Position numbers and translations under genes: made by a program. Source: Methanoregulaceae archaeon UBA467 (lineage in GTDB: Archaea > Halobacteriota > Methanomicrobia > Methanomicrobiales > Methanospirillaceae). Taken from it: DNA of 64,000 bases. Under the pieces are notes generated by a model, which searched no databases, was not told the origin of the DNA, and saw only the letters and a list, made by a program, of their open reading frames with translations. Every line of letters begins with the position of its first letter. Position 1 is the stretch's first letter. Shown here in pieces: positions 15,555 to 24,507 of the stretch. Location: positions 62,001-126,000 of the forward strand of contig DASP01000017.1 of the NCBI GenBank assembly GCA_002503825.1. Direction: 5' to 3'.

Positions 15555-16913
15555 TCAGGGGATTTTTGGCAGCCTGCCAAGGGAATCGCGTATCAGATCA
15601 GCGGGATACTCGTAATCTATAAGTTTACCACCGTAATATGCGTCATACGAACTCATGTCAAAGTCGCCGTGTCCCGAATTATTAAAGAGGATTGTCTTTG
15701 CCTCACCGGTTTTCCGGCACTCGAGTGCACAATCGATGGCCGCCTTCACCGCATGTGCCGATTCGGGTGCAACGATCAGCCCCTCGGTCCGGGCAAACAT
15801 CTGTGCCGCATCAAAGACCTCGTTCTGGTAATAGGCGACTGCCCTCATCACTCCGTCATGCACGAGACGTGAGACAATCGGGGAGTCCCCGTGATACCGG
15901 AGCCCCCCGGCATGGATGGCCGGCGGGACGAAATCATGGCCGAGGGTAAACATCTTCATCAACGGGGTAAGACCTGCGACGTCACCGAAATCATAGGCAT
16001 AGAGCCCTTTCGTAAGGGTCGGGCATGCCGAAGGTTCTGCGCCAATAATATCAATATCCGGGTGTTTCCCGGTGAGTTTGTCACCTGCAAACGGAAACGA
16101 CACCCCGGCAAAGTTCGAACCGCCGCCTACGCACCCGATGACGACGTCGGGGTACTCATCCACTATCGCAAGCTGCTCCCGTGCCTCGAGGCCAATAACG
16201 GTCTGGTGCAGGCATACGTGGTTCAGGACTGAGCCGAGCGCATAATTGGTGTTATCATGGGTCTTAGCATCCTCGACCGCTTCCGAGATGGCTATTCCGA
16301 GGCTTCCCGTTGTATCGGGATCTTTTTCGAGCACTGCTTTCCCCGAATTCGTCCGGGTGCTGGGGCTGGGGATACACTCGGCACCCCAGACCTGCATGAC
16401 CGATTTGCGATAGGGTTTTTGTTCATAACTTGCCCGTACCATGTATATCGTGCATTCAAGACCAAAGATCTGGGTTGCGAGTGCAAGGGCCGATCCCCAC
16501 TGTCCTGCCCCGGTTTCTGTTGCAAGACGCTCGATACCCTGCTTCATGTTGTAGTATGCCTGTGCAACTGCGGTGTTTGGTTTATGGCTTCCGGCAGGGC
16601 TCACCCCTTCCCATTTGAAGTAGATCTTTGCCGGTGTTTTCAGGTGCTGTTCAAGACGCCGTGCACGGTAGAGCGGGCTCGGCCTCCATAATCTCAATAC
16701 GTCCCTTACCTCATCAGGGATGTCGATGTAACGCCTGTCGCTTACCTCCTGCCTGATGAGTTCCATCGGAAAGATCGGTGAGAGATCATCCGGGGTAACC
16801 GGCTTTTTTGTTGCCGGGTGCAGGGGAGGGTCCATGGGTGAGGGCAGGTCCGCAATGATATTATACCACTTCTGCGGTATCTGATCCTCATCGAGAAGGA
16901 TTCTGGTCTGCAT
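15555..16913 (-). CDS. trpB2: Tryptophan synthase beta chain-like protein TrpB2
   Basis: PLP enzyme of 452 residues, the longer TrpB2 form. The PLP lysine is Lys111 in SPAGSHKPNTAVA, and the phosphate-binding loop GCVGGGSNFAG follows. The N-terminal extension MQTRILLDEDQIPQKWYNI and the ARTEGLIVAPESAHA segment separate TrpB2 from TrpB1. It makes tryptophan from indole and serine, perhaps without TrpA, and no trpA lies nearby. The start is the ATG at 16913: a TATA box at 16935-16943 points to a leaderless mRNA, and two TGTACA boxes flank it, implying repression by a TrpY-like regulator. Confidence 0.93.
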   Translation of the reverse strand: MQTRILLDEDQIPQKWYNIIADLPSPMDPPLHPATKKPVTPDDLSPIFPMELIRQEVSDRRYIDIPDEVRDVLRLWRPSPLYRARRLEQHLKTPAKIYFKWEGVSPAGSHKPNTAVAQAYYNMKQGIERLATETGAGQWGSALALATQIFGLECTIYMVRASYEQKPYRKSVMQVWGAECIPSPSTRTNSGKAVLEKDPDTTGSLGIAISEAVEDAKTHDNTNYALGSVLNHVCLHQTVIGLEAREQLAIVDEYPDVVIGCVGGGSNFAGVSFPFAGDKLTGKHPDIDIIGAEPSACPTLTKGLYAYDFGDVAGLTPLMKMFTLGHDFVPPAIHAGGLRYHGDSPIVSRLVHDGVMRAVAYYQNEVFDAAQMFARTEGLIVAPESAHAVKAAIDCALECRKTGEAKTILFNNSGHGDFDMSSYDAYYGGKLIDYEYPADLIRDSLGRLPKIP

Positions 16914-17350
16914 ACCTACCAGTATGCCCTGTACAAATATATACATTATTGTACAGCTATATCCTTTTATGATCTGATGTGTGGTCCGGGCATACCGTGC
17001 TTTTGTCCGGGCGGGTATGGAGATCCAGGAGGTTTTCACTTTTAAAATACGCAATGCGCCAGAATCCTGATAAAAATGCCTGTCACGCGGGTTTCATCGG
17101 TTGACAGGGGGACATTATATACCGGCCGGTGAACCGCAGGGAATCACAACTCATTGCATTGTCAGTTCCGCCTGGGATTCCCGGTTGCAATGAAGTCTGG
17201 CAGTATTAAAGAAGAAGAAACCGGCAGGAATGCCGATTAACACAATACGGGTATCATATTATACAGGATGCAGGGTGAGGAGCCGGTAATCCCGGCAGGA
17301 CACTGACTGTTTCATTTTTTTGCCGGGAACACGATAAAAAACACACAATT
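16914..17350. other. 437-base gap with the trpB2 control region
   Basis: No supported gene. Besides the TRP-box operator at 16929-16956, the far half contains an 8-bp inverted repeat TCATTGCA/TGCAATGA (17151-17158 and 17186-17193, 27-nt spacer) of unknown meaning. A T6 run on the minus strand (plus 17335-17340) may end the STAS transcript. Confidence 0.5.
16929..16956. promoter_or_regulatory. TRP-box type operator over the trpB2 TATA box
   Basis: CTGTACAA and TTGTACAG form a perfect inverted repeat with 12 bases between, and those 12 bases hold the minus-strand TATA box (plus 16935-16943). Each arm contains TGTACA, the TRP box bound by the repressor TrpY in Methanothermobacter, where trpB2 is a known target. 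The layout would let a dimeric repressor block TBP binding when tryptophan is plentiful. Confidence 0.75.
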
Positions 17351-17671
17351 TCAGGCCCTGATGCTATTTTCTGCTTCGGAAACAGTCTCCGTGATGGTAA
17401 AAAGTTTTGAAAAACCGGTCATATCAAAAACTTCCCTGACAAAGGGCTGAAGACCGCACAGCCTGAGTTCTCCTTTCATTGCCTTAATCCGCTTCAATGT
17501 TGCAAGAAGTACCCTCAGGCCCGCACTGCTCATATATTCGACACCGCTCAGGTCGACGATGATGTGGCGATGACCCTCATCCATGACCCGGACCAGGTCT
17601 TCCTCCATGCCCGTCGATGAACTGGCATCGATCCTCCCGGAAAACGCTAATGTTGTAATTTCATCCTGCAT
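17351..17671 (-). CDS. STAS-domain protein (anti-sigma factor antagonist-like)
   Basis: Single STAS domain of 106 residues. The core IIVDLSGVEYMSSAGLRVLL is the hallmark, with Ser49 in the place of the serine that is phosphorylated in RsbV/SpoIIAA. In bacteria such proteins switch partners with a GHKL-type kinase. Archaea have no sigma factors, so the target here must differ. It lies 47 bases after the MBL/ATPase-like gene on the same strand, and that protein ends in a GHKL-like domain, which suggests that the two interact. Confidence 0.88.
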   Translation of the reverse strand: MQDEITTLAFSGRIDASSSTGMEEDLVRVMDEGHRHIIVDLSGVEYMSSAGLRVLLATLKRIKAMKGELRLCGLQPFVREVFDMTGFSKLFTITETVSEAENSIRA

Positions 17672-17718
17672 CTGATCGCCTTATCTGTGTTCTCTTCTTG
17701 GAGATAATCACATATAGG

Positions 17719-19461
17719 TTATCTGCATTTTTTCTGCGCCAGCGGATAGATGATCCGTGCAGTAAGGAGATCTTTCTCCTTCCGTAATGTGAGTTCCCCT
17801 CCTGAAAGCTGCAGCAGTTTCACTGCAAACGCCGTATCCCTTGGATCGAGCCCGCTTTTACATCCGCTGCACCCGATATCAAGGACTGCGGTGCCATCAC
17901 TTTCACAGGTGGAGAGGATGATCCCGGTTGCCCCCCGTGCGGCTGTCTTTTCAAGCAGGAATAATATGGAATCCGAAAAACGGTCCCTGTCAAGCAGTGC
18001 CGGCGGAACCGGACCTCCGTCACGAATAGTGATACTGGTCTTCTCAAACGGGTTTATATACGCGATCCTGAGTATGAGTGCACGCATAAAATCCTGCTCG
18101 TTCTCTGCATCAAGGATATCCTCCTCCCGGTATGGCGGGACAGTGAGGGCGTTGAAGAGTGCTCCTGTAAGACCGGCAATATCTGCCGGTTCCGGCCTGA
18201 AGACCGGTTTAAAGCCGCGGAATGTCGAACTATAGTCCTGCAGGAGACGCCCTGCCCTCCTGATAAGGGAGAGGTCAAGGACGGTCGAGAGCACCTCCCC
18301 TTCAAAGAGCCGGTCAAGTTTTGAGACAATCTGTCCGGCTTTAAGGGTGAGATGGAGGTGAGCATATTTTCCTGCATGAAAGTCAGCAGAGAACTGGTTG
18401 AAGTCGGAGAGAATTTCATCCACCATATCGGCGTTTATCAGGCCCCGGAGCCGGTCGGCCTCTCCGCTCTCCTCGAGTTCATCGAGCACATGCGCAATAT
18501 ATACAAGCCTTCCCGCAATAATGGTGAAAAGCCGTTCAACCTCCCCGAGGAGCTGCTGGCCGTATATCGCGGTTTCTTCAACCCATTCCGGGTTTACTCT
18601 CTCTATTCCTGCGAGTCCCTCTGCCTCCTTTTTCAGGTACTTCAGGGTTTTTTTAAGGACCGGGACGTCAACAGGCCGCCCGTGCCCGGTAAAAGCTATG
18701 GTAATATCCCCGGATTCAAGCAGCCAAAGCACTTTATCGATGGTATCCAGCAGCTGGTCACGGTCCCAGCCGGTAATTCCCGCGATAGCCGGAGCGGTCG
18801 CAAATGTGAGGTCCCCTGTAATGAATACAGACCCGATGCGGATGCAGATGCTGTCAGGGCTGTGTCCCGGGGTGTGAATAAATTCCATCCTTTCATCTTC
18901 TGAAAGCGGGATTGTCTGGCAGCAGATGATCCTCCCGTCGTCCATCCGCAATGGTTCATAGCAGGCGATACACCGTTGTCCGCCCAGATCAAATGCTATC
19001 TCCTGGCCGGATTCACGTTCATTGGCTGCCAGCAGCCTGCAGTCTGCCGAGAGTTCCCCGAGTTCCTGCCTGACAAGATCTGCAATGGTTGCCTGCCGGT
19101 CACGGTTCTCGAGGGATATGGCGCCTTCTTCCTGCACCATTATCGAAAGCCCCTTCTTTTTTAGAAATCCCTCGTGGTGCATCAGCTGATAGCAGTGATC
19201 GATGTGGATATGCGTCAGGCAGACAATAAAGGGCCGGGGGTTTTCCAGCAGGAGCCGGTCCACCTCCCGGAGGAGGAGGTCTGCCTGCTCCTTCAGGCCG
19301 CCAGGGTCTATCAGGACAATGTACCGGTCAGATGAAATGATATACGAATTAGAGGAGAGAATGTCGACTTTTCGGAAATATGGGAAAATTTTTACATTTT
19401 TTGTTCCGGGCACCAGCTGCCAGACCTCGCTCTCACACATCGTAATCACATCTTCCGCCAT
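17719..19461 (-). CDS. Metallo-beta-lactamase domain fused to helical linker and degenerate GHKL ATPase-like domain
   Basis: Protein of 580 residues. Residues about 10-265 are a metallo-beta-lactamase fold: HIHIDH at 84-89, HTPGH at 196-200, the bridging Asp of TGDL at 217 and GHG near 260. Residues about 270-410 are helical and may serve as a dimerisation region like that of kinases. The last 150 residues resemble a histidine-kinase ATPase: an N-box-like area near RDRFSDSILFLLEK, a reduced G1 region VLDIGCSGC, then GLDPRDTAFAVKLLQLSGGEL in the place of the G2 box. Key ATP residues look lost. The ATG at 19461 is chosen for its AGGAG six bases upstream. It precedes the STAS gene in an apparent operon. 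The substrate is unknown. Confidence 0.72.
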   Translation of the reverse strand: MAEDVITMCESEVWQLVPGTKNVKIFPYFRKVDILSSNSYIISSDRYIVLIDPGGLKEQADLLLREVDRLLLENPRPFIVCLTHIHIDHCYQLMHHEGFLKKKGLSIMVQEEGAISLENRDRQATIADLVRQELGELSADCRLLAANERESGQEIAFDLGGQRCIACYEPLRMDDGRIICCQTIPLSEDERMEFIHTPGHSPDSICIRIGSVFITGDLTFATAPAIAGITGWDRDQLLDTIDKVLWLLESGDITIAFTGHGRPVDVPVLKKTLKYLKKEAEGLAGIERVNPEWVEETAIYGQQLLGEVERLFTIIAGRLVYIAHVLDELEESGEADRLRGLINADMVDEILSDFNQFSADFHAGKYAHLHLTLKAGQIVSKLDRLFEGEVLSTVLDLSLIRRAGRLLQDYSSTFRGFKPVFRPEPADIAGLTGALFNALTVPPYREEDILDAENEQDFMRALILRIAYINPFEKTSITIRDGGPVPPALLDRDRFSDSILFLLEKTAARGATGIILSTCESDGTAVLDIGCSGCKSGLDPRDTAFAVKLLQLSGGELTLRKEKDLLTARIIYPLAQKKCR

Positions 19462-19748
19462 GTTACTCTCCTGAATGCATCGGGCCCCGGACAGCACATT
19501 CCTGCCGGTTCAACGCCTGGTCGTCCTGATCATAATCCTTTGACATGAGCACCCGTACCCTGAATTATTAGATGTTCAATAACTTCATTCCATCCACGCG
19601 GCCGTTGTCATTGAGTCATCTCCGTCTCTGCCAGTCGGGATATTTTCAGGGCCCGGAAAAAAACCATCCCTGCTATCCCCTTTGTCCTGAAATAAGGCAA
19701 AACTGTTCAGGTCTTCGAATATACCTCCTGTTTTTTTCCCAACCGGCT

Positions 19749-20246
19749 TTACAGTTCCTCTATGCGTGCCTCCCTTGAGAGGGTATCAAAAAATGCTATC
19801 GTCGCTTTTGAGGTAAGATACCCGCATAATTCACCGGGATTGAGGACCAGTGTATTTCCCTTTCGGTACAGGTCAGCCCTGTGGGTATGCCCGTGTACGA
19901 CAAGATCATAGTAACCGCAACAGATGAGGTCCTGTAAAAGGGCGGTATCCTGACCATGAATAAGAGCTATTTTCAGGCCGTCAGGGTCCAGTTGTGTATA
20001 ATTCCCGTTTATACGGACGGCAGGAAATTCCGAACACCTGGCCCGGAGAGCTGCCTGATCGCCGTCATTGTTCCCGTATACACCGATTACAGGCGAGGTT
20101 AATTTCCCGATGACCGGTATGACAAAGGGGGAGTTATAATCCCCGGTATGGATTGCAAGGTCAATGTGCTCCCGGTTGAATTTTTCAACCGCTTTACCTA
20201 TATTTTCCATATGGTCATGTGAATCCCCGAATATTCCTATCAGCAT
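19749..20246 (-). CDS. Metallophosphoesterase, YfcE/MJ0936 family
   Basis: Two-metal phosphodiesterase of 165 residues. The five calcineurin-like blocks are visible in order: GDSHDH (residues 7-12), TGDYNS, GNNDGD, LIHGQD and GHTHRADL. MJ0936 from Methanocaldococcus, of the same size, hydrolyses model phosphodiesters; the cellular substrate is not known. It stands alone on the minus strand between the MBL/ATPase promoter and a divergent HEAT-repeat gene. Length is the family norm. Confidence 0.9.
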   Translation of the reverse strand: MLIGIFGDSHDHMENIGKAVEKFNREHIDLAIHTGDYNSPFVIPVIGKLTSPVIGVYGNNDGDQAALRARCSEFPAVRINGNYTQLDPDGLKIALIHGQDTALLQDLICCGYYDLVVHGHTHRADLYRKGNTLVLNPGELCGYLTSKATIAFFDTLSREARIEEL

Positions 20247-20526
20247 AATGTCACCCCCGGCCCGGCGGTATTGCCCTTATACGCATACTCCCTGAATTTC
20301 AACTGTATGGATGCCATAGATCTTCTCCCGGTACAACCGTTTTCAGGAGTGTCTTTTCAATCCTGCACGATTAAAGTATGGGGTGTTGCGCATGGCATTT
20401 CCCCGGCCTTCAGCCGTCTCCGGAAATACGATGGAATTTGGTTTAAACGATAATATGTCTCCCCTGGTATTCTCCGATAGATTTTTGTGCTCGCAACAAC
20501 AGGATGTATCATCATGGAGCAGACCC

Positions 20527-20901
20527 ATGTCTCGGAAAAGACTTGAACGGGAGATGCTGGCAGTGAATATCCGCAACCTGTCAGATGAAACTGATGAGGT
20601 TCGTCTTACGGCAATAGAGGCACTCGTCACGAGCACCTGGGATCCTGAATGGAACCCGGAAGGAATGATAGAGGAGGGGGGCCTTCCTGCCGTTGTTCAC
20701 TGTCTCGGTGATGAAAACCCGCGTATCCGTAGTGCAGCTGCATCGCTCCTGCTCGCAACGGCAGAGCGTGGAGATGGGGATGCCGTCGTGCTTGCCGATG
20801 CACTCCCGGATCTTGAACGTCTGACCGATGACAACGATGAGATCGTCCGGATAAAGGCAAATGAAGTGATAAAGGTCCTCCAGACCCATGGCTGTTTCTG
20901 A
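20527..20901 (+). CDS. HEAT-repeat protein
   Basis: Small all-helical protein of 124 residues. Three HEAT-like units can be seen: about residues 14-45 (DETDEVRLTAIEALV), 55-85 (GDENPRIRSAAASLLLATA) and 93-122 (TDDNDEIVRIKANEVIKVL). Such folds serve as protein-binding scaffolds. The ATG at 20527 is chosen because GGAG lies seven bases upstream and the residues before it look unlike a folded domain; an open frame continues upstream to 20383. There are no functional neighbours on this strand. Confidence 0.72.
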   Translation: MSRKRLEREMLAVNIRNLSDETDEVRLTAIEALVTSTWDPEWNPEGMIEEGGLPAVVHCLGDENPRIRSAAASLLLATAERGDGDAVVLADALPDLERLTDDNDEIVRIKANEVIKVLQTHGCF

Positions 20902-21289
20902 TTCCGGCAGCAACGCAAGGCCAGGCCGGACATGTGAGCCCGGATGTAATCCACAGTCCGGAAGGACATCCGGATATTACTATCTCATGAGATTCTTCAG
21001 GTGAAGATTCATTTCGCCGTCCGCCGTTCGCCCTTCTTCCGGTCCCTTCCTGCCGTCAACACGGAGATGTGCGGCTGATTTTTCATTGCTGACAATGAAT
21101 TTCCATATCCTCTTACCAGGCCGTTATTTCATTGACACAGTATTCAAATCCAGTGGGGTCAGCCGTCTCCGGCACAGGATTTATACGGCACCTGTGACAA
21201 AACCCCCAATAACTGACCGGATTCATATGATGAGAGATAATTAAATAATATCACAACCACTCAATTTTAATTCACAACGAGGTGAAACA
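20902..21289. other. 388-base gap before the PEGA gene
   Basis: No supported gene or RNA. It ends with the promoter of the PEGA gene: TTAAATAA at 21241-21248 as TATA box and GAGGTGA at 21279-21285 as ribosome site for ATG 21290. Confidence 0.5.
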
Positions 21290-22852
21290 ATGACAAAAAA
21301 TTCTTTAATTATGATTCTTGCGTTATGCCTTTTCATTACCGGATGTTCCGGATTCGTATCAGGAAATCAGATGATTGGCGGCGATACCGGCTATTACTCG
21401 GTCACGTCTGATCCGAGCGCTGCCGACGTGCACTTTGATGGAAAGTACCAGGGAACCACCCCGATAACCGTGCAGGTCCCGAGCACGGGTACACCCGGCC
21501 ATACCCTCAGCGTATCAAAGAGCGGTTACCAGACCTGGACCCAGTCCCTGCCTGGCAACCCCCAGGCAGGCCAGACTATCAATGTCTTCGCAGACCTTAC
21601 CCCCAGCCCGGTCACCATTCCGACAACTCCGATCGGTGGCGACCAGGGTTACTTCAATATCCAGTCTGTTCCGTCGGGTGCTGAAGTAAGGTTTGACGGC
21701 CAGTATAAAGGTGAGACCCCGGTCACCGTATCTGTGTTCGTGACCGGGACACCCGGCCACAGTATCAGCGTATCATACCCCGGCTACCAGACCTGGACCC
21801 AGTCGTACTCAAAGAACCCAGGCGCGGGAGAGACCATCTATGTCCAGGCAAATCTCATCCCAAGCCAGACCAGCGGGTCCATTTACGTAACATCTGTTCC
21901 TTCAGGCGCACAGGCAACCCTTGACAATTCAGACACGCAGACCACCCCGTGCTCATTCTCGTCCCTTCCGGTCGGGAGCCACTCGCTCTATGTCTACATG
22001 TCCGGGTATCAGCCATATTATGCAACGGTGAACGTCAAATCAGGCCAGACCTCCAATGTCAATGCATATCTCAACCCGAGCCAGACCTATGGAAACCTCC
22101 AGGTCAGTTCGGCGCCTTCCGGTGCGGATATCTACATCGACGGCAATTATTACGGCCATACGCCCCGAACGGTGGGTAACCTTGTCCCCGGATCGCACTC
22201 GGTCCTTCTCAGGCTTGCAGGGTACCAGGACTGGACCGGGAGTGTGAGTATTGGCGCCGGCTCGACCACAACGATCTCGCCCACGCTCTCCCAGAACCCG
22301 AGCCCACAGTATGGCTATATCCAGGTCGGTTCAACTCCTTCCGGTGCAGCGATTTACCTCGACGGCACCTACCAGGGGAGGACGGTTTCGGGGGATACAT
22401 TTGATATCTCAAACGTCGTCCCGGGTTCACATATCATCCAGCTTTCTCTCTCCGGATACGAGGATTACACCTCGACCATCAGTGTCTCTGCCGGACAGAC
22501 AGTCCTTGTCAACGCAGCACTCAGCAGGAACCCTGTGACTCCCACCACGGGAAGTATCGACGTTATCTCCTCACCGTCGGGTGCCGAGGTGTACGTGGAT
22601 AATATATATCGCGGGTATACTCCGATGATTGTCCAGAACCTTGCAACGGGATCTCATGTGGTACTTCTCCAGCTCGGCGGTTACGACAACTGGCAATCAA
22701 CGGTGACGGTAAATGCCGGCCAGACCACATCGGTCACTGCGACATTTACCGAGACTCCTACCCCCACACCCACGAAAGCTGCAGCATTCCCGTTCGTGGT
22801 CCTGTCGGCACTCGTCCTGCTCGGGGTCTTCCTGAAAAGGAAATCCCTCTGA
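21290..22852 (+). CDS. PEGA-repeat surface protein
   Basis: Exported protein of 520 residues. The signal segment ends in ITGCSG, which may be a lipobox. Six PEGA domains follow in tandem, each about 65-72 residues, with the pattern V-x-S-x-P-S-G-A-x-V-x-(V/F)-D-G-x-Y-x-G-x-T-P and ending in a G-Y-x-x-W strand. Repeats 1 and 2 form a longer subtype (GTPGH insert) while 3-6 are shorter (GSH). A Thr/Pro-rich linker and a C-terminal TM helix ending FLKRKSL anchor it. PEGA domains are common on methanogen surfaces, with a presumed structural or polysaccharide-binding role. Confidence 0.88.
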   Translation: MTKNSLIMILALCLFITGCSGFVSGNQMIGGDTGYYSVTSDPSAADVHFDGKYQGTTPITVQVPSTGTPGHTLSVSKSGYQTWTQSLPGNPQAGQTINVFADLTPSPVTIPTTPIGGDQGYFNIQSVPSGAEVRFDGQYKGETPVTVSVFVTGTPGHSISVSYPGYQTWTQSYSKNPGAGETIYVQANLIPSQTSGSIYVTSVPSGAQATLDNSDTQTTPCSFSSLPVGSHSLYVYMSGYQPYYATVNVKSGQTSNVNAYLNPSQTYGNLQVSSAPSGADIYIDGNYYGHTPRTVGNLVPGSHSVLLRLAGYQDWTGSVSIGAGSTTTISPTLSQNPSPQYGYIQVGSTPSGAAIYLDGTYQGRTVSGDTFDISNVVPGSHIIQLSLSGYEDYTSTISVSAGQTVLVNAALSRNPVTPTTGSIDVISSPSGAEVYVDNIYRGYTPMIVQNLATGSHVVLLQLGGYDNWQSTVTVNAGQTTSVTATFTETPTPTPTKAAAFPFVVLSALVLLGVFLKRKSL

Positions 22853-23022
22853 TCCTCCTTTTTTATCGGTATATACCAATTCTTTAAGCCCTGTTGAAAT
22901 CTTTACGTCAATACATCAGCAGGAATAGTGAGGTTACGGGAGCGGTTTCAAAAATCCTGTTTTTTTCATCTTTTCAGATCCTTTCCAAGCCGTTAAAAGA
23001 GATGAAGGTCTATTCTCTCCGC

Positions 23023-24453
23023 ATGAAGATGCGTATCGGGGGTCATGACTGCTCTTCTGCCGATGACCGGTGGATACCGGTAATAAACCCGGCCACCGGA
23101 GCAGAGATCGATCAGGTGCCCGGGGGGACGGTCTACGAAGTGGACGACGCGGTCAGGGCCGCAGAAGATGCATTTGACGGATGGTCGAAAAAGACCGTCC
23201 GTGAAAGAGGCGCGGTCTTTTCACACGCGGCCCTTGCAATACGGGAGAACCACCATGAACTCGCCCGCCAGCTCACGTGCGAACAGGGAAAACCAATACG
23301 TGAATCAACCGATGAAGTCAGGGGATTTGCCAACATCCTTGAATACTATGCCGGTATCGCTGCAGGCATCAGGGGAGATCTGCTCAACCTCGGCCAGTCC
23401 GGCGACTGCCTCGTTACCAGGGAGCCGCTTGGCGTGTGCGGGGCCATCATTCCCTGGAATATGCCGGTCCTTATCATGGGCTGGAAGATAAGTCCGGCAC
23501 TCCTTGCCGGAAACACCCTTGTTTTCAAACCCGCCTCGGAGACCCCGCTTACAAACCTGATGATAGCCCGGCTTATGGAGGCCTCCGGTCTTCCTCCCGG
23601 GGTGCTCAACGTCGTCACCGGACGGGGGGACCCTGTCGGCGAGGCGATCGCACGCCACCCGGCAATTAAAAAGGTGTCGTTTACCGGAGATGCCCTGACC
23701 GGTGACCGCGTGAGGGAGCTCGCGACATCCTCCTTAAAAGAGGTTGTTCTTGAACTGGGCGGGTCTGATCCAATGATCGTAATGAGCGATGCAGATATAG
23801 ATGCTGCAGTCAGCGGTGCGATCCGCGGCAGGTTCTATAACGCAGGCCAGACCTGCACCGCAGTGAAACGGCTGTACGTTCATGAGCCTGTTGCATCCGT
23901 GTTTATAGAAAAACTGGCAGCCCGTGCAGGATCCTTAAAGACTGGCAACGGAATGGACAGTTCGGTTGATATGGGGCCGCTTGCGGGAAGAGAACAGAAA
24001 AAACGAATCACTGATCTGGTTGAAACCATCGACAGGAAGGGCGAAGGCACCATAATTACCGGGGGGGTTTCCCCGGAAGGGCCTGAATATGAAAAAGGAT
24101 TTTATTTTTCTCCCACCATTGTCACCGAACCGCACCCGGACTCAGCACTCCTTTCACAGGAGGTGTTCGGCCCTGTTCTTCCTGTTATCCGGGTTCCGGA
24201 CCTGGACGCCGCCATTATGCATGCAAATTCCACCCGGTACGGTCTCGGGGCCTCTGTCTGGACGCATGATACCAGGGTGATAAAAGAAGTATTTTCCCGT
24301 GTAAATGCCGGGATCGTGTGGGTCAACCGGCATCTTACCGTGCCGCCCGAAGTCCCCTTCGGGGGGGTCAAGGCAAGCGGGATAGGCAGGGAAAATGGAA
24401 TAGAGGCATATAACAGTTACAGCCGAACAAAAAGCCTTTTTCTTGGGTGGTAA
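23023..24453 (+). CDS. NAD(P)-dependent aldehyde dehydrogenase
   Basis: Aldehyde dehydrogenase superfamily enzyme of 476 residues. The catalytic cysteine is residue 278 (NAGQTCTAVK), the general base Glu244 (VVLELGGSDP), the oxyanion Asn146 (PWNMP) and the cofactor-binding Lys169 (FKPASETP). It oxidises an aldehyde to its acid; the substrate cannot be read from sequence. Related archaeal enzymes act on lactaldehyde, succinic semialdehyde or glyceraldehyde 3-phosphate. The frame is open back to 22894 (TTG), but family alignment begins near MKMRIGG, so the ATG at 23023 is used; ATG 23002 and 23029 are alternatives. No strong Shine-Dalgarno motif is seen, and a TTAAAA about 27 bases upstream suggests a leaderless mRNA. 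Confidence 0.85.
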   Translation: MKMRIGGHDCSSADDRWIPVINPATGAEIDQVPGGTVYEVDDAVRAAEDAFDGWSKKTVRERGAVFSHAALAIRENHHELARQLTCEQGKPIRESTDEVRGFANILEYYAGIAAGIRGDLLNLGQSGDCLVTREPLGVCGAIIPWNMPVLIMGWKISPALLAGNTLVFKPASETPLTNLMIARLMEASGLPPGVLNVVTGRGDPVGEAIARHPAIKKVSFTGDALTGDRVRELATSSLKEVVLELGGSDPMIVMSDADIDAAVSGAIRGRFYNAGQTCTAVKRLYVHEPVASVFIEKLAARAGSLKTGNGMDSSVDMGPLAGREQKKRITDLVETIDRKGEGTIITGGVSPEGPEYEKGFYFSPTIVTEPHPDSALLSQEVFGPVLPVIRVPDLDAAIMHANSTRYGLGASVWTHDTRVIKEVFSRVNAGIVWVNRHLTVPPEVPFGGVKASGIGRENGIEAYNSYSRTKSLFLGW

Positions 24454-24507
24454 TGGAATATACTGTGTGCAGTGCCCGAAAACCAGGGACTTGTGCCCGT
24501 ATTTTTT

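Noticed and set aside
17151..17193. Inverted repeat TCATTGCA/TGCAATGA as an operator
   Set aside because: The arms are 27 bases apart and over 200 bases from the trpB2 start; nothing ties it to a promoter.
21120..21180. tRNA-like T-arm (TATTCAAATCCA)
   Set aside because: No acceptor, D or anticodon stems can be formed around it.
21400..22740. DNA-level repeats resembling a repeat array
   Set aside because: The periodicity is that of the six PEGA protein repeats; spacing is 200 bases and the DNA copies diverge, so it is not CRISPR.
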